64,000 nucleotides of DNA. Source: Littorina saxatilis (Eukaryota > Mollusca > Gastropoda > Littorinimorpha > Littorinidae). Location of the stretch: NCBI RefSeq assembly GCF_037325665.1, contig NC_090246.1, forward strand, positions 33,995,852-34,059,851. The letters are read 5' to 3'. Made by a program: the position numbers and the translations under genes. Positions within the stretch are counted from its first letter, which is position 1. Each line of letters begins with the position of its first letter. Below, in pieces: positions 23,485 to 37,300 of the stretch. Below the pieces are notes generated by a model. That model did no database searches, had not been told where the DNA came from, and worked only from the letters and a program-made list of their open reading frames with translations.

Positions 23485-26400
23485 GCATCAAACGAGGAGT
23501 CATTGCGAGCTCTTGAAGTCCTGATGTCAGAGTTCTTCAATCCTCAAACATCTAATGAGAGAAAACGAGATATTGGTAAGTAATGTAATAAGCAGCAAGA
23601 ATTATGCTAAATATTACAGTTAATCTTATGCTTACTTGGCAGGGTTTAAAAACCAAATATATGCATCATTAGTATAAAAAAAAAATATGATTCATGAATT
23701 TTGTTTCAATTGTTTGCAAGGAGTACTAGAACAGTATTGTGTATACAAGTACAATCAATGGGTTATTTGTTTCAGTTAAAACTTTTGTGCAAGAAGCAGC
23801 TTAATTTATACAAGGGTGCCGACAGACAGATGAACTCACATACAAACAGAGAGACAAAACATACACATTCTCACAAATGTGAACACATATATCCACACAC
23901 ACAAATGCATGCTCATATTAATATTAAAAGAGTTTATGTGTCTGAAGTAAAATAAAGAATGTTATTTTTTCTGAATTGGAATGTTTTTTTTATCTGTCTT
24001 GCAGAAGGCCAGCTGAACAATTTTGCTCAGATGAATGAAGCATGGAAAATGTGCTTGTTCTTTATAACCCGCACACAGAATGAGTATGTGATGATGTATG
24101 CACTGAATGTTCTGGAGGTAAGAAACAATGACTCAACTGTAAGCATGTGTGCAGGGTTTCTAACCCCTTTCAGTTTTAGGAATTGTCAGTCTCTAGTTAG
24201 TTTCTTCAGAGATTTACCATAACTGTCTTTGTGTTGCAACAATAGTTGTTTTATATTTCACAATTTACAGTGTATTTATGTATGAAATATGTAATTGTAG
24301 CACATGTAAGATGTGTTTCATGCATACCTTTGTTTATTGCTATTTTTATATTTAGTCAAGTTTTGACTAAATATTTTAACATCGAGGGGGAATCGAGACG
24401 AGGGTCGTGGTGTATGTGTGTGTGTGTGTGTGTATGTGTGTGTGTGTGTGTGCGTGCGTGTAGAGCGATTCAGACCAAACTACTGGACCGATCTTTATGA
24501 AATTTGACATGAAAGTTCCTGGGTATGATATCCCCATACGTTTTTTTCATTTTTTTGATAAATGTCTTTGATGACGTCATATCCGGCTTTTCGTGAAAGT
24601 TGAGGCGGCACTGTCACGCCCTCATTTTTCAACCAAATTGGTTCAAATTTTGGTCAAGTAATCTTCGACGAAGCCCGGACTTCGGTATTGCATTTCAGCT
24701 TGGTGGCTTAAAAATTAATTAATGACTTTGGTCATTAAAAATCGGAAAATTGTAAAAAAAAATAAACATTTATAAAACGATCCAAATTTACCTTTATCTT
24801 ATTTTCCATCATTTGCTGATTCCAAAAACATATAAATATGTTATATTCGGATTAAAAACAAGCTCTGAAAATTAAATATATAAAAATTATTATCAAAATT
24901 AAATTGTCCAAATCAATTTAAAAACACTTTCATCTTATTCCTTGTCGGTTCCTGATTCCAAAAACATATAGATATGATATGTTTGGATTAAAAACACGCT
25001 CAGAAAGTTAAAACAAAGAGAGGTACAGAAAAGCGTGCTATCCTTCTTAGCGCAACTACTACCCCGCTCTTCTTGTCAATTTCACTGCCTTTGCCATGAG
25101 CGGTGGACTGACGATGCTACGAGTATACGGTCTTGCTGAAAAATGGCAGCTACTTGACTAAATATTGTATTTTCGCCTTACGCGACTTGTTCTGTTCTCT
25201 TTTCGTTTTTTATTTGTTTACTTTTTTATTGTTATTTTTCCTCTAGATCAACTTATGTCAAAAGTATTGTATCAAAATTGTGAACTTGGTTGCTGTTAAC
25301 GAAAGTTATTGTTAATGATAAAATCGCAAACATATATGATAACCTTTTCCTGTCAGCTAGGACTAGGAGACATCTTCACATGTTCATTATCTTTCTTTTC
25401 TTTGCAGACTGTGATCAACAAGCAATGGATGGGCATAGCAGCTAATGATAAGATGGAGATTAGAAACTCTGTGAACCAGTATTTGCTGACAAATCACACT
25501 GCAGTTCCTACTTACATTCGCAACAAACTTGTCAAGCTGGTCGTTGATATTGGGCGGCTAGACTGGCCACACTTCTATCCTGATTTCTTCCCAAGTATTC
25601 TTCAGGTAATGTGGCTTTCACAGTAACATCAAACTCCTATGCAAATTCGTTCTTTTTTAATTTTATGTGCAGTGTAAGAACATCATTGATAGATGAAAAA
25701 CATTTTTTTCTAACAGTTTTTATCCCTTGAAGTAATGATTCTTTCCTTTTCATACACATTCACAGAACATGCACGCTCACTCACATGCACGCACGCACTT
25801 GCACACACACACACACACACACACGCAGAGGATTCTCAGAGATTGCCTACATTTATATGTTCTCTTGCTATGTTACCCACAGCTTGTACAACAGCAAGAC
25901 ACAGCCCTGCTAGGCGTGATCCTACTGCAGACAGTGTCAGAAGAACTTGCCGCACCCAGGGAGGATCTGTCCATGGCTCGGAGGGAGGAACTTCACAAGC
26001 TTCTTCTGCAGCAAGTTCCCACCATCCTGCAGCTCTTGAACAGTATGTGGATACATGATAAACAACTGTGTTGTTTTTTAAAACACAATCGCTTATTTCT
26101 TTGATGCCTTGATTTTGATGGTATTTGCCAAGACTGTGGGAGCTAGAGAATGGATCAAGAGTGTAACATCAGCTCTAAATTTTTCCTTCTCGGTGCACTA
26201 CACTGCATTCATTAGATAACATCATTTCTCATTGGTTCTTTTATCTTTTAAGTCAATTTATTTAAAAGTAATTCTACAGCTTCCAAGTCAAAACAATGTT
26301 TTTGTATTGGGTCAGAAAGATCGAACATTTTTCAGTTGAAGTTTGTATTTTTCATGGAAATTTTTGAATTATACGGCAGTCTTTCTCAAGTAGTCTCCAG

Positions 26401-29400
26401 GATGCGTCTATGATTTCATGTGGTGTGTTCTGCTTTTAGTTTTACCGAAGATTGGTCTGTTGTTCCAGATTTGCTGGAGTCCGTGTTAGAGAAACACAGA
26501 CATCTTGTGGCTGCCACACCACCCCCATCTCCCACACAACAGGCCAAGAACTCGCGCCACAATTCCTTCTCGCTCTTTTCCTCTTCGCCAATCAGATCAG
26601 GTGATGCTACTTTAAAGTTGTTATGCATACATTCAGAGCAGTTGACAAAGGAACATCCTGTATTTCACGCTTCTTTAGATGTCTTCTGCGTGTTTAATAA
26701 GTACATACACGCATGCACACACAGTCAGAACTTGACTAAATGTAAAAAGTGTCAGGTTTGTGTACACTTGTTTTGCTGGTCAGATTCACTTATGTATTCT
26801 TTTACATGGTCAACAAGTGAATAATACCATTTCAAGAAGGACTTGTGAACTCTAAAAGTGTTAAGTAGTGGATCCTGCTACAGTAAACTTGCCTAGCGTT
26901 TTTGCCCATGTAACTTTGTAAAGTTGACAGACATATATGACTCACCATATGCATTGTAAATCAACTTCTTCTGCGTTCATAGGATGAAACTTCCACATTT
27001 TTACATGTATGGTCATTTTTACCCAGCCATTTAGGGGAGCCATACACCGCTTTCGGGGGAATAAGAATAATAAGAATACTTTATTATCTCATAGAGAAAT
27101 TCAGGCGTGGTACATAACAATAATACAAACAAGACATTGTTTTTACATAAAAATCAACAATCAACCCCTGACAGTTATTTCTAAGCAATAACGCTGTTTC
27201 TCTTTTGTATTTCAGACACTCTGTTGAGCATTATGTTCCGCAGCCCAGGCAGAGGGACCCACTTTGAAGCCCTGCCTCCACTGGACGAAGCCTCTCAGCT
27301 TCTCAGCTCCACAGTGTTGACGTGCCTTGCCCATTACTTTGCCTGGGGACCGCTGTCTGCCACCCTCACCCCCCAGCTCCTCTCCACCATTTTTCACTTT
27401 GCCGCCTTTGGCTGTGAGGGCAAGGCTGGGCGATCAGGGTCAGGAAGCGCCACCACTTCTCCAGGTAATTGACTGCACGAAGAGTGAATAGACAATGTTC
27501 GGAAATAACTCAGGATTTGCAAGCGTTGTTAAAGAGTTCTGCCATGCTTTTCTTGTGTTTAGTTTTGAAAGAAATGGAGTCGTAGTGAGCGGCCTTAGCA
27601 TAACATACTCATGGCAGTCAGTTATTCGCTGCGATCGTTCATGGTCGACTACGGGTTTGTACAAGAAAAGTGGGGCCCAACTCTTCCACAACACTTGAAA
27701 ATGTTGACAGAGTTATTTTTTGAAAACGTCTATTGTTTGATAGACTATTGTTACCTGCGATGAAAGGACACCCTTGGAATGAGGCCAAAAGAAATTCCTA
27801 CATCGCAGGTGGCCTGTCATGACAGGTACCATTTGGTCAAAGCAATAGACAAAAGGACACAACAGAAAGTGTCCTTTCTTAGGAGCTGTCCCTTCATCAG
27901 AAGGGTCTCAAATTCCAGTTATCACTGTAGGATAATTGCGTTTGGTTCTAGGTTAGTCAGTGTGAGCACTTCTGCTGGTAGATAGTTAAGGAACAGCTTG
28001 TTGGGGAAGATTGTGCATATATCATTAGATTCATAGCTGAAACAAACTTTCATAGGTCAATGTTCATGGTCATGTAAAAAAAAAAATCCTGTTTGTTTAC
28101 TTTCTTATATTTGTTGTTTATATTCAATCCTAAATAGTTTTGTTATATTTTTCAGGTGGCTACAGCACACAGACTCCTTACCTAGGTGTGTTGTCCATGA
28201 ATTGCATCAACGAGGTTCTCTCCAAGAATTTTGTGCCGGCAGAGTTTGAAGACTTCCTGCTGCAGATGTTCCAGCAGACGTTCTACTTGCTGCAAAAACT
28301 GACCAAGGAGAGCAGCACCAACTCATCTGGAAACAGACTGGAGGAGCTGGATGAGGAGTGAGTTGGTGATGATGTTGGTGGTACAGTGGAACCCCCTTTT
28401 TAAGACCATGAGGAGATGATGCTGATCATACACTTCCCTTGTCAGAAGTTTTGTGACCAGGAAATGCTGAAGAAAAAGAAGAAAAGGAGAATGCAAATAG
28501 TACTACAGTGCCTGGAACCCCCCTTTTAAGACCCCCCGGGCGGGGATGTAGCTCAGTCGGTAGCGCGCTGGATTTGTATCCAGTTGGCCACTGTCAGCGT
28601 GAGTTCGTCCCCACGTCCGGCGAGAGATTTATTTCTAAGAGTCAACTTTGTGTGCAGACTCTCCTCGGTGTCCGAACACCCCCGTGTGTACAGGCAAGCA
28701 CAAGACCAAGTGCGCACGAAAAAGATCCTGTAATCCATGTCAGAGTTCGGTGGGTTATAGAAACACGAAAATACCCAGCATGCTTCCTCCGAAAGCGGCG
28801 TATGGCTGCCTAAATGGCGGGGTAAAAACGGTCATACACGTAAAAGCCGTGGGAGTTTCAGCCCATGAACGAACAAACAAACAAAAAAAAAGAACCCCCA
28901 ATTTAAGATTCCATCCCATTTAAGACCCTCTTTTCTCTGATTTTCTGTTCATAACTGCTGTAAAATGTTAGGGGGAAGAATTTACCCGATGCTCCCCAGG
29001 ATGTTGTAAGAGGCGATTAACGGATTCTGTTTCTCCTGTTACCCTTGTTAAGTGTTTCTTGTATAGAATATAGTCAATGTTTGTAAAGATTTCAGTCAAG
29101 CAGTATGTAAGAAATGTTAAGTCCTTTGTACTGGAAACTTGCATTCTCCCAGTAAGGTAATCTATTGTACTACGTTGCAAGCCCCTGGAGCAATTTTTTG
29201 ATTAGTGCTTTTGTGAACAAGAAACAATTAACAAGTCGCTCTATCCCATCTGCCCCCCTCCCCCCCTTTCCCCGTCGCGATATAACCTTCGTGGTTGAAA
29301 ACGACGTTAAACACCAAATAAAGAAAGAAAGTTTTCAACCCTAAATGGCCTTAAGACAAGTTTTCCCACTCACCTTCAAATTATCGTCCCATCGATCTTT

Positions 29401-32400
29401 CCTTGGAGAGTACAATCTCTGCATGTTTTCAACAGCTTCACAATATAATCCATAGAGAGAGGCATAGTTCAAATGTTCACTTTACTGTCACAATTTTAGA
29501 AGTAAAATTTAAAAAGTCGTGTAAAAGCATATACATGTACATTCTCATCAATCTCTGTGTCCGTCAAAAAAGACACTGCACACACTGACACTGCCGCGAC
29601 ACACGTACTAAGCTGTTTTGAACAAGTCCAGAATGTTTGTCTGACGCTGCTCAGAACTGGCACACTTCTCCACTGTACACTCCAATTTGGAGATCATATT
29701 CAAGTCACAGACATCGCTGCACTTTGCCTGCAAGTAGCGACGTAGGGTATTGGCAGCAACACGTGCTTCTGTCTCAGTTGGTGTTGGGAGTGGTTCTGGG
29801 TCATCGTCTTCACCGCTGTCACTGGCTGTTCCATCTTGCGATGCTTCCCCCTGCACACTGTGTACAATGTCTCTGATGCTCGCGATTTCTGTTGTGGACA
29901 CTGCTTCATCCATGTTGACATAATCGCTGAAGGTGAAAACACGGCGGCGGTGGCTGTTCCAAGCACCTCCCGTTGTTTGTTCAGAGTTCGCTCATCACGC
30001 GATGTGCACTTGTGTTTGTGTATTTTTGTCTTTGGAGACAATTATTGACATCAGTTCGTTGTAGCCTTGTGACTTTTAGAGACAAAACGGCTCTGGGGCG
30101 ATGAAAACGTGTTTGTTAAAAGAGGGGTTCGTTATGCAAATGAGTTCAAAAGGTTCGATGTAGCCGGAAAGTAACAAGTAAGAAATAGAAGGCTGTCTGC
30201 CGGGAAATCAATGGCAGTTTGTTAAAAGAGAGATTTCTTTATACCCAGGTTCATTATAGCTGGATTCCACTGTAATAGCTTATTCTGTAGTACTTTGTCA
30301 CCTGTTTTGTTTTACTTTAAATCTTGAATTAGATCGTGTTCAAATTGTGTGTTTTTTCTGTTTCAGTTACATGGAACGCTTTACAGATTTCCTGAGATTA
30401 TTTGTGGGAATACACCTACGACGCTTTGAATCTAACCCAAATTTTCCTGTGTTGGAGTTTCTGGAATTGATGTTCAAGTACACATTTAGACAGGTATGAA
30501 TATTGTACATTGTTTGCCTCTCTGTACATTGTGTGTGCAGTTTACATCTGTTGTATTGCTGTTTTGTTTTGTGTTTTGTTATTTCCATGCCTTTTTTTTT
30601 AACCAAGAATGTAACAGTAAAGAAGACAGCTTTTTATGTCTGTACATGTATGGGGGTTTGTGTGTCTGTCTGTGACTGTGAGAGACTGGGAGAGTTTCAT
30701 AAACACAGTCATACCCCCCGCGGGTTAGGGGGAAGAATTTACCCGATGCTCCCCAGCATGTCGTAAGAGGCGACTAACGGATTCTGTTTCTCCTTTTACC
30801 CTTGTTAAGTGTTTCTTGTATAGAATATAGTCAATGTTTGTAAAGATTTTAGTCAAGCAGTATATGTAAGAAATGTTAAGTCCTTTGTACTGGAAACTTG
30901 CATTCTCCCAGTAAGGTCATGTATTGTACTACGTTGCAAGCCCCTGGAGCAATTTTTTGATTAGTGCTTTTGTGAACAAGAAACAATTAACAAATGGCTT
31001 TATCCCATCCCCCCCCTCTCCCCCTCCCTTTCCCCGTCGCGATATAACCTTGAACGGTTGAAAACGACGTTAAACACCAAATAAAGAAAAGAAAGAAAGA
31101 TAAACACAGTCATGTAGTGATGTCTGTTTTGTTAAGAACACCCCTTTTAAGACCTCCCAATTTAAGACTTCCTCCATTTTAAGACCTTGTCTATAAGATT
31201 TTCTGTTCATAACCTCGGTAAATTAACCCTATTTTAAGACTCCATCCTTTTTAAGACCTGATGTTTTCAGATTTTTGGAGGTCTCAAAAATGTGTGTTCC
31301 ACTGTAGTTTTAACTTGTCAAGCGACTGAGCCTGATGTTGTGTAGTAAATGTCCACAGCCAAATGCAGAGGGCTTCTTCCGCTGTCTAGACATCTGGATC
31401 ACCTTCCTAGACTACCTCAGTATCAGGCTGCAGGAGAGAGCTGCAGACATGAACTCCATCATGGGAAAGTGAGTCTACTGCTTGGGAGGCCAGTGCTTAT
31501 ACTCTCTTTTTAGTCTCTTTATCTATGCTCTCTAGCAAAAGATGATACACTGAGCGTGTTTCTCTTGCTGCCAAATGTGTGTTAGTGAAATACAGTAGAG
31601 CCTCCCTATTAAGACCTTCCTTATTACGACTTCCTCTAAGTTAGGACTTTAAATTTCATGACCGATCCTTTTTACTCTGTTTACATCCTCTGTACTACGA
31701 CTACCTCCTTAACCCGACATACGACTGACAAATCATGGTCAAATGCGACTTTGTTATTCCCAAGAAGAAGTTCAAAACTGTGCAAACCTTGATATTGTTT
31801 TGGAAATTGAGCAAACAGTTGACGAGCACATCGCAACTGCGATGTCGTCTGCTCAAATAGGCTCCATTCTCCGCAAGCGTTATTTCCCCTGTTGACATAT
31901 TCGCGACTGTACTTTATTTTGAATAGATAAAGGTCATTGGCCAGATGTCTGTTTCATTTAGCAAAGAACTGTGCAGGAACTCCTACCTTTTAAACACGCA
32001 AAGTTACAGAAACGTTATAAAAGCAATCCGATCATCGAACCAAAACCGAAAGTTGTGGTGACGTCATGTCATTTTGCGATGTACGTATGCAAAGCGTGTG
32101 TAACATTTTCGGTCTAGCTAACAATGGCGGCCGACGAACATGGGTTTTGAAATCTGGAATTGTTCTTGGTTTTCCCCGATCCGTGACCGAATGACGCGAT
32201 ATACAACCACGCGGCGTTCGTTTGAATCAATAAATTCTCAGAATCCTGTCAGTGAAGTTTGAAGGTGAGTAGTGGAGTACGTGTCCTAAATTACTCAACT
32301 CTGTGGACAGTCCGTAGTGCAGTTGTCCCCAAGTTGAATGAGTGAGTCAAGTTTCATCGTGAAAACTGACGCTTTTGGCTACAATTTTACATCAGTTTCA

Positions 32401-34289
32401 ACACACTGCCGCGGTTCTTATTCGTTTTGTTCCTTGCGTTTGGGACACTTTTCTTTTTCAACCAAATCGTTGCTGGGTATCGTATGACTATGATTAGTAG
32501 CTGGTATCGACATCGATGTGCATGTTTTGGGACCGCTGCTTTCGTTCGACCTCAGTTTGTTTATTAAACAAGCAAGAAAACTGTTCAAATGCAATAATGT
32601 GTTGAGCTGGCAATCGTGGCATTAAAAAAGAACTGAAACATCATTAAGGAGTTTTATTTACATTTTACACTAGCTGTCTGTCCTTCAGGTCTTGGTTCAG
32701 CCTCCCTATTAAGACCCCTCCCTATTAAGACCTGATTTTGTCAGATTTTGGGAGGTCTTAATAGGGAGGTTCTACTGTACTCATTATTTCAAGATACTCA
32801 CATTCAACCTTGTTCATTTTGCCATCAAACTGTGTCTGATCCAGAGTGATTATTCATTGTTTGTTGATCTGTCTGATGTTAGAACATGGCAAGGGTCAAA
32901 CATTTCCACAACGCTCTTCTCATTTTTTCAGTCTCTGAATTTCATAATAAAACATATAAAAACTCCATAGTATCAAAATAATAAGGCATCTTTACTACCC
33001 AAATGATATTACAATAAATGTCCTCATCACAAAGATCTGCACTCAAACACATCTGCCAAGTTTTTGTGTGTGATAGGTAGTATAGATGAGTTACCTATTG
33101 TTTAGCCTGCACACATAAACTACAGTGGTACCTGTGATGTGTGGCCCCTCTGATGAGCGGACACCTCCCTTAAAGGCTGCCATATTCGTAGCGTTCATTA
33201 ATTAATTCATATTGTTTACATGTGCCAATAATGTTATAAAACTGTACCTAAGGGGATATAATAACGATTGGCTGTAGCTTTCGAACACAGAAAAAATTAT
33301 TTCAGTATTGCAAAGTGGTGTTGATAGTGTCGAATGTAAACAGAACAGTCTCAAACGCCATCTTTGGTTTACGAAACGTCACGAAGTGACGTCAACGGTC
33401 TAAAAATAGCCCAAGTCCTGGAGAACTGTTGCTAAACAATGCAATAAAGAATTAATTATTTCTCGTAATTGGTAAGGACTTCAAACCTAAAACTTTGCAG
33501 GAAGCTTAATTTATACATCCCCGCAACGATGGGAAAAGCCCTGGAAGTAATTAAACTAATTAAATAGGACTATATCAGCCTTTAAAAGGACACATTCTGA
33601 GGTCCCTTTGTCTATTATCTCAACCAAAATATACCTGTCATGACAGGCCACCTGCAATGTAGGGACACTTTTTGTTGGGCCCAAGGGTGTCCTTTCATGG
33701 CAGGTATCACTGTACTGCAACTTAGGAAAATATATGAGATTCAGATATAAGGATTGCATTTATATGTGCATCAATAATGTAATGGTCTTTGTGCTTTGCA
33801 GATACAAGGAAGCTTTGACCTTGCTTGTGTCCAACATTGCAGAAAATGTAAGAAAATATATGAGATTTAGATATAGGGATTGCGTTTATATGTGCATCAA
33901 TAATATAATATCTTTGTGCTTTGCAGATACAAGGAAGCTTTGACGTTGCTTGTGTCCAACATTCTGCAGAAAATTATGTTCCGCTTCAACCAGTCACAGC
34001 TAGAGGAGCTGGACGATGACACTCTGGATGATGATGTGAGTTTGTCATCTGTGAGAGGCTGAACAACCTGTCTCTCTCTCATTTAGCATTTTACTGTGGT
34101 TAGTTTTGAAATTGTATGGGAAAGGAGGCACCAACAAAGGTTTTTGTGAGGTAGACACCTAGGGCTAGAGACTAAAAGAAAAGAAATAAAGGCAGCGTGG
34201 GACAGATGATAGAAAAGTTTCAACTGCTTTCATATCGCGTGCACACACACGCTCCGACACGCACAAGCATGCACGCACGCACGCACGTA

Positions 34290-34358
<69 letters not shown>

Positions 34359-37300
34359 CACACCACACACACACACACGCACACACACACACACATATTA
34401 GTCATTACTTTTGCTAGTGTAGTTTAAATATAAATAGCAAAGAAACCATTTGATCATAATACTTTCCTGTCTCTTTAAAGCCTTTCAAAATGACTGAACT
34501 GTCAAAGCAATTGTCTCAAGAGATTTTTTTTTTCATTTGCAGAGTGAGACAGAATGGCAACACTTTCTACGTCAGTGCCTTGAAGTTGTGGCCAAAGTTG
34601 CAGAGCTTATCACAGCAGAAACCTTCCAGCTGATTGTGAGTTCAATTAATTCAATTTGCTTTAAGCCTTTACATTCAGTTGTTGTTTTTGAATGTTTTTT
34701 TGTTGTTTGTCTCCTGTTTGACAAGTCAAGTCAGAGTCAAATTGTTACTGCTATGTGTATCTTATTCTTCAGCAGGAATAGAGTTACATTCCTAGGGAGT
34801 GATGTTTGCCTTAGAAAGAGTACAGAAATTTTACATGAGTTTGGTATAGGGGTGCCTGTTATGAGAGGACATGTGGGACCCAAGTGTAAGTATTCCGAAT
34901 TGCTGGTGGCCTTGTAAGACCAGGATAATTTCATTAAATTATTGAAATAAGGGACAGCATAAGGTGTCCTTTGCTTTGGGTATTCTTTCATCAGAGGAGC
35001 TTTATATCAGAAGTATTGATGTAAATATATTTCATTTCATTCTTACGCCTAATTTGTGATTGTAATGTTAACATTTTTTCAGCACTCATGACTCTATTCT
35101 TTTGTTTTATGTGTCTGCAGTGGGAGCCATTTCAAGAGCATGTGGACGCCTACTTTGGGCTGGAGAAGTATGTGACGGAAGGTGTACAGGGTCGTCGTCT
35201 CACCATCGCAGCAGAAAATGATTGTCGGCGTTTACACTGCATGCTGCGAGATCTTTCCTCCCTCCTGCAGGCCTTGGGGCGTCTCGCTGACCATTTCATT
35301 GGAGAACACTTTGCTGACCGATACGCCAATTCCAGACTACTGGTTGAAAGGTGGGTGGGTGTGAGGGGGAACGATAATTTGGTTATGTGAATCAAAGCTG
35401 TTTCAGGTTTGAGTGATAGTGGTGTATTTATGTTTGATTGAGCATTTTGATCGTGTCTTTGTGTTAATAGAAATGCGATGTGCTGCCAAAAGAAAAATGT
35501 AAGTGTTTATGTAAAATGAAAATAGACATTCAAGTTTTCTTATCTTATCTGAACTTTTTTTTACTGTGCAGGTTATAATTATGGCTGATCTTGTGAAATG
35601 GTACAGTGGTACCTACGATGAAAGGACACCCTTGAGACTGTCTATACACGTCTTTGCATAGCAGGAGATCTATCATGCCAAGTATATTTGGTAAAGAAAT
35701 TATGAGTAGGGACAAGAGGTGTCCTTTCTTGGCATGTGTCCTCTTATCGGAAGGGTCTCACATGGCAGGTACCACTGTAAAAGCATCATGTATATGTCAA
35801 GTACAGTGGAACCCCCCTTTTACGACCTTCAAAAATCTGAGAAAATTAGGTCTTAAAAGGGAGGTAATCTTAAAATGGAGGTAAATTTACAGAGGCTATG
35901 AACAGAAAGTCTGAGAAAACAGGGTCTTAAAAGGGAGGGGGTCTGAAATCGGGGGGTCTTAAAAGGGGGGTTCCACTGTATGTCAATGAAATATGTCCTA
36001 ACGTACTGATGTTACAGATTAGTCCAGGTGGTGTCCTATGGCAGCAAAGTCAAGCTGTTTGAGGTGTCAACAGAAACTGAAATCGTCCTTCAGCAAGACT
36101 TTGTGCAAGTGTAAGTTCAATCAATCAATCAATCAATATGAGGCTTATATCGCACGTATTCCCTGGGTACAGTTCTAAGCGCAGGGATTTTTTTATTTTT
36201 TATTTTATTTTATGCAATTTATATCGCGCACATATTCAGGCGCAGGGATTTATTTATGCCGTGTGAGATGGAATTTTTTTACACAATACATCACGCATTC
36301 ACATCGGCCAGCAGATCGCAGCCATTTCGGCGCATATCCTACTTTTCACGACCTATTATTCCAAGTCACACGGGTACATGGGTGCAACTCTGCCGGCTAC
36401 ACGCCGGCAGCCGGTTTTTGGTTTCATCGGCTGCCGATGTTTTTGTTCCAGGAGAGGTTTTTTTTGGCATTTTAAATACTAAAAAAGCTGGACCCCAACT
36501 TTTGCCGGTTTTTGGAATTTTCCAGGTTGCACCCATGCGGGTAAGTTGGCAGTGCTTGACGGGCGCAGTGGCGTGGTGGTAAGACGTCGGCCTCCTAATC
36601 GGGAGGTCGTGAGTTCGAATCCCGGTCGCTGCCGCCTGGTGGGTTCAGAGTGGAGATTTTTCCGATCTCCCAGGTCAACTTATGTGCAGACCTGCTAGTG
36701 ACTTAACCCCCTTCGTGTGTACACGCAAGCACAAGACCAAGTGCGCACGGAAAAGATCCTGTAATCCATGTCAGAGTTCGGTGGGTTATAGAAACACGAA
36801 AATACCCAGCATACCTCCCCCGAAATCGGCGTATGCTGCCTGAATGGCGGGGTAAAAACGGTCATACACGTACAACTCCACTTGTGCTTAAAACATGAGT
36901 GAACGTGGGAGTCTAAGCCCATGAACGAAGAAGAAGAAGAAGAAGAAGGCAGTGCTTCACATTATAAACTGAAAAGAAAACCCAGATACTTTTTTTCTTC
37001 AGTTAAAAAGTAGAGCTTACTGGTTCGTCAGTCTTTGATGGAATTGGGTATAAACCAAAGAGTAGTTAGAAAGTATAGATTCGAACATTCGACCTAGACA
37101 CAATCATTTGTCGTAGTAAGCGTAGACATCCGGTCTGCTCCCCGCCTAATGGCCGATGTCTTCCGTCTTCGGGGGACTACGTGGGTTTAAATTTGGAGTG
37201 GTCCTTCTCCTAGAGGAGTTTCCTTGCAGGGATAGTGAGCCTCCTCTGCCCTCGTTTTAATTTTGGAGTGATCTTCTCCTAGGACAGCTGCCTTCCAGGG

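Noticed and set aside
28547-28620. tRNA gene (GGGGATGTAGCTCAG...)
   Set aside because: The same head occurs at 42665 with the same long body attached, and acceptor-stem pairing is not convincing. It is a SINE head. The tRNA-like stretches at 5954, 13790-13853, 36558, 40790-40885 and 53734 were rejected for the same reason.
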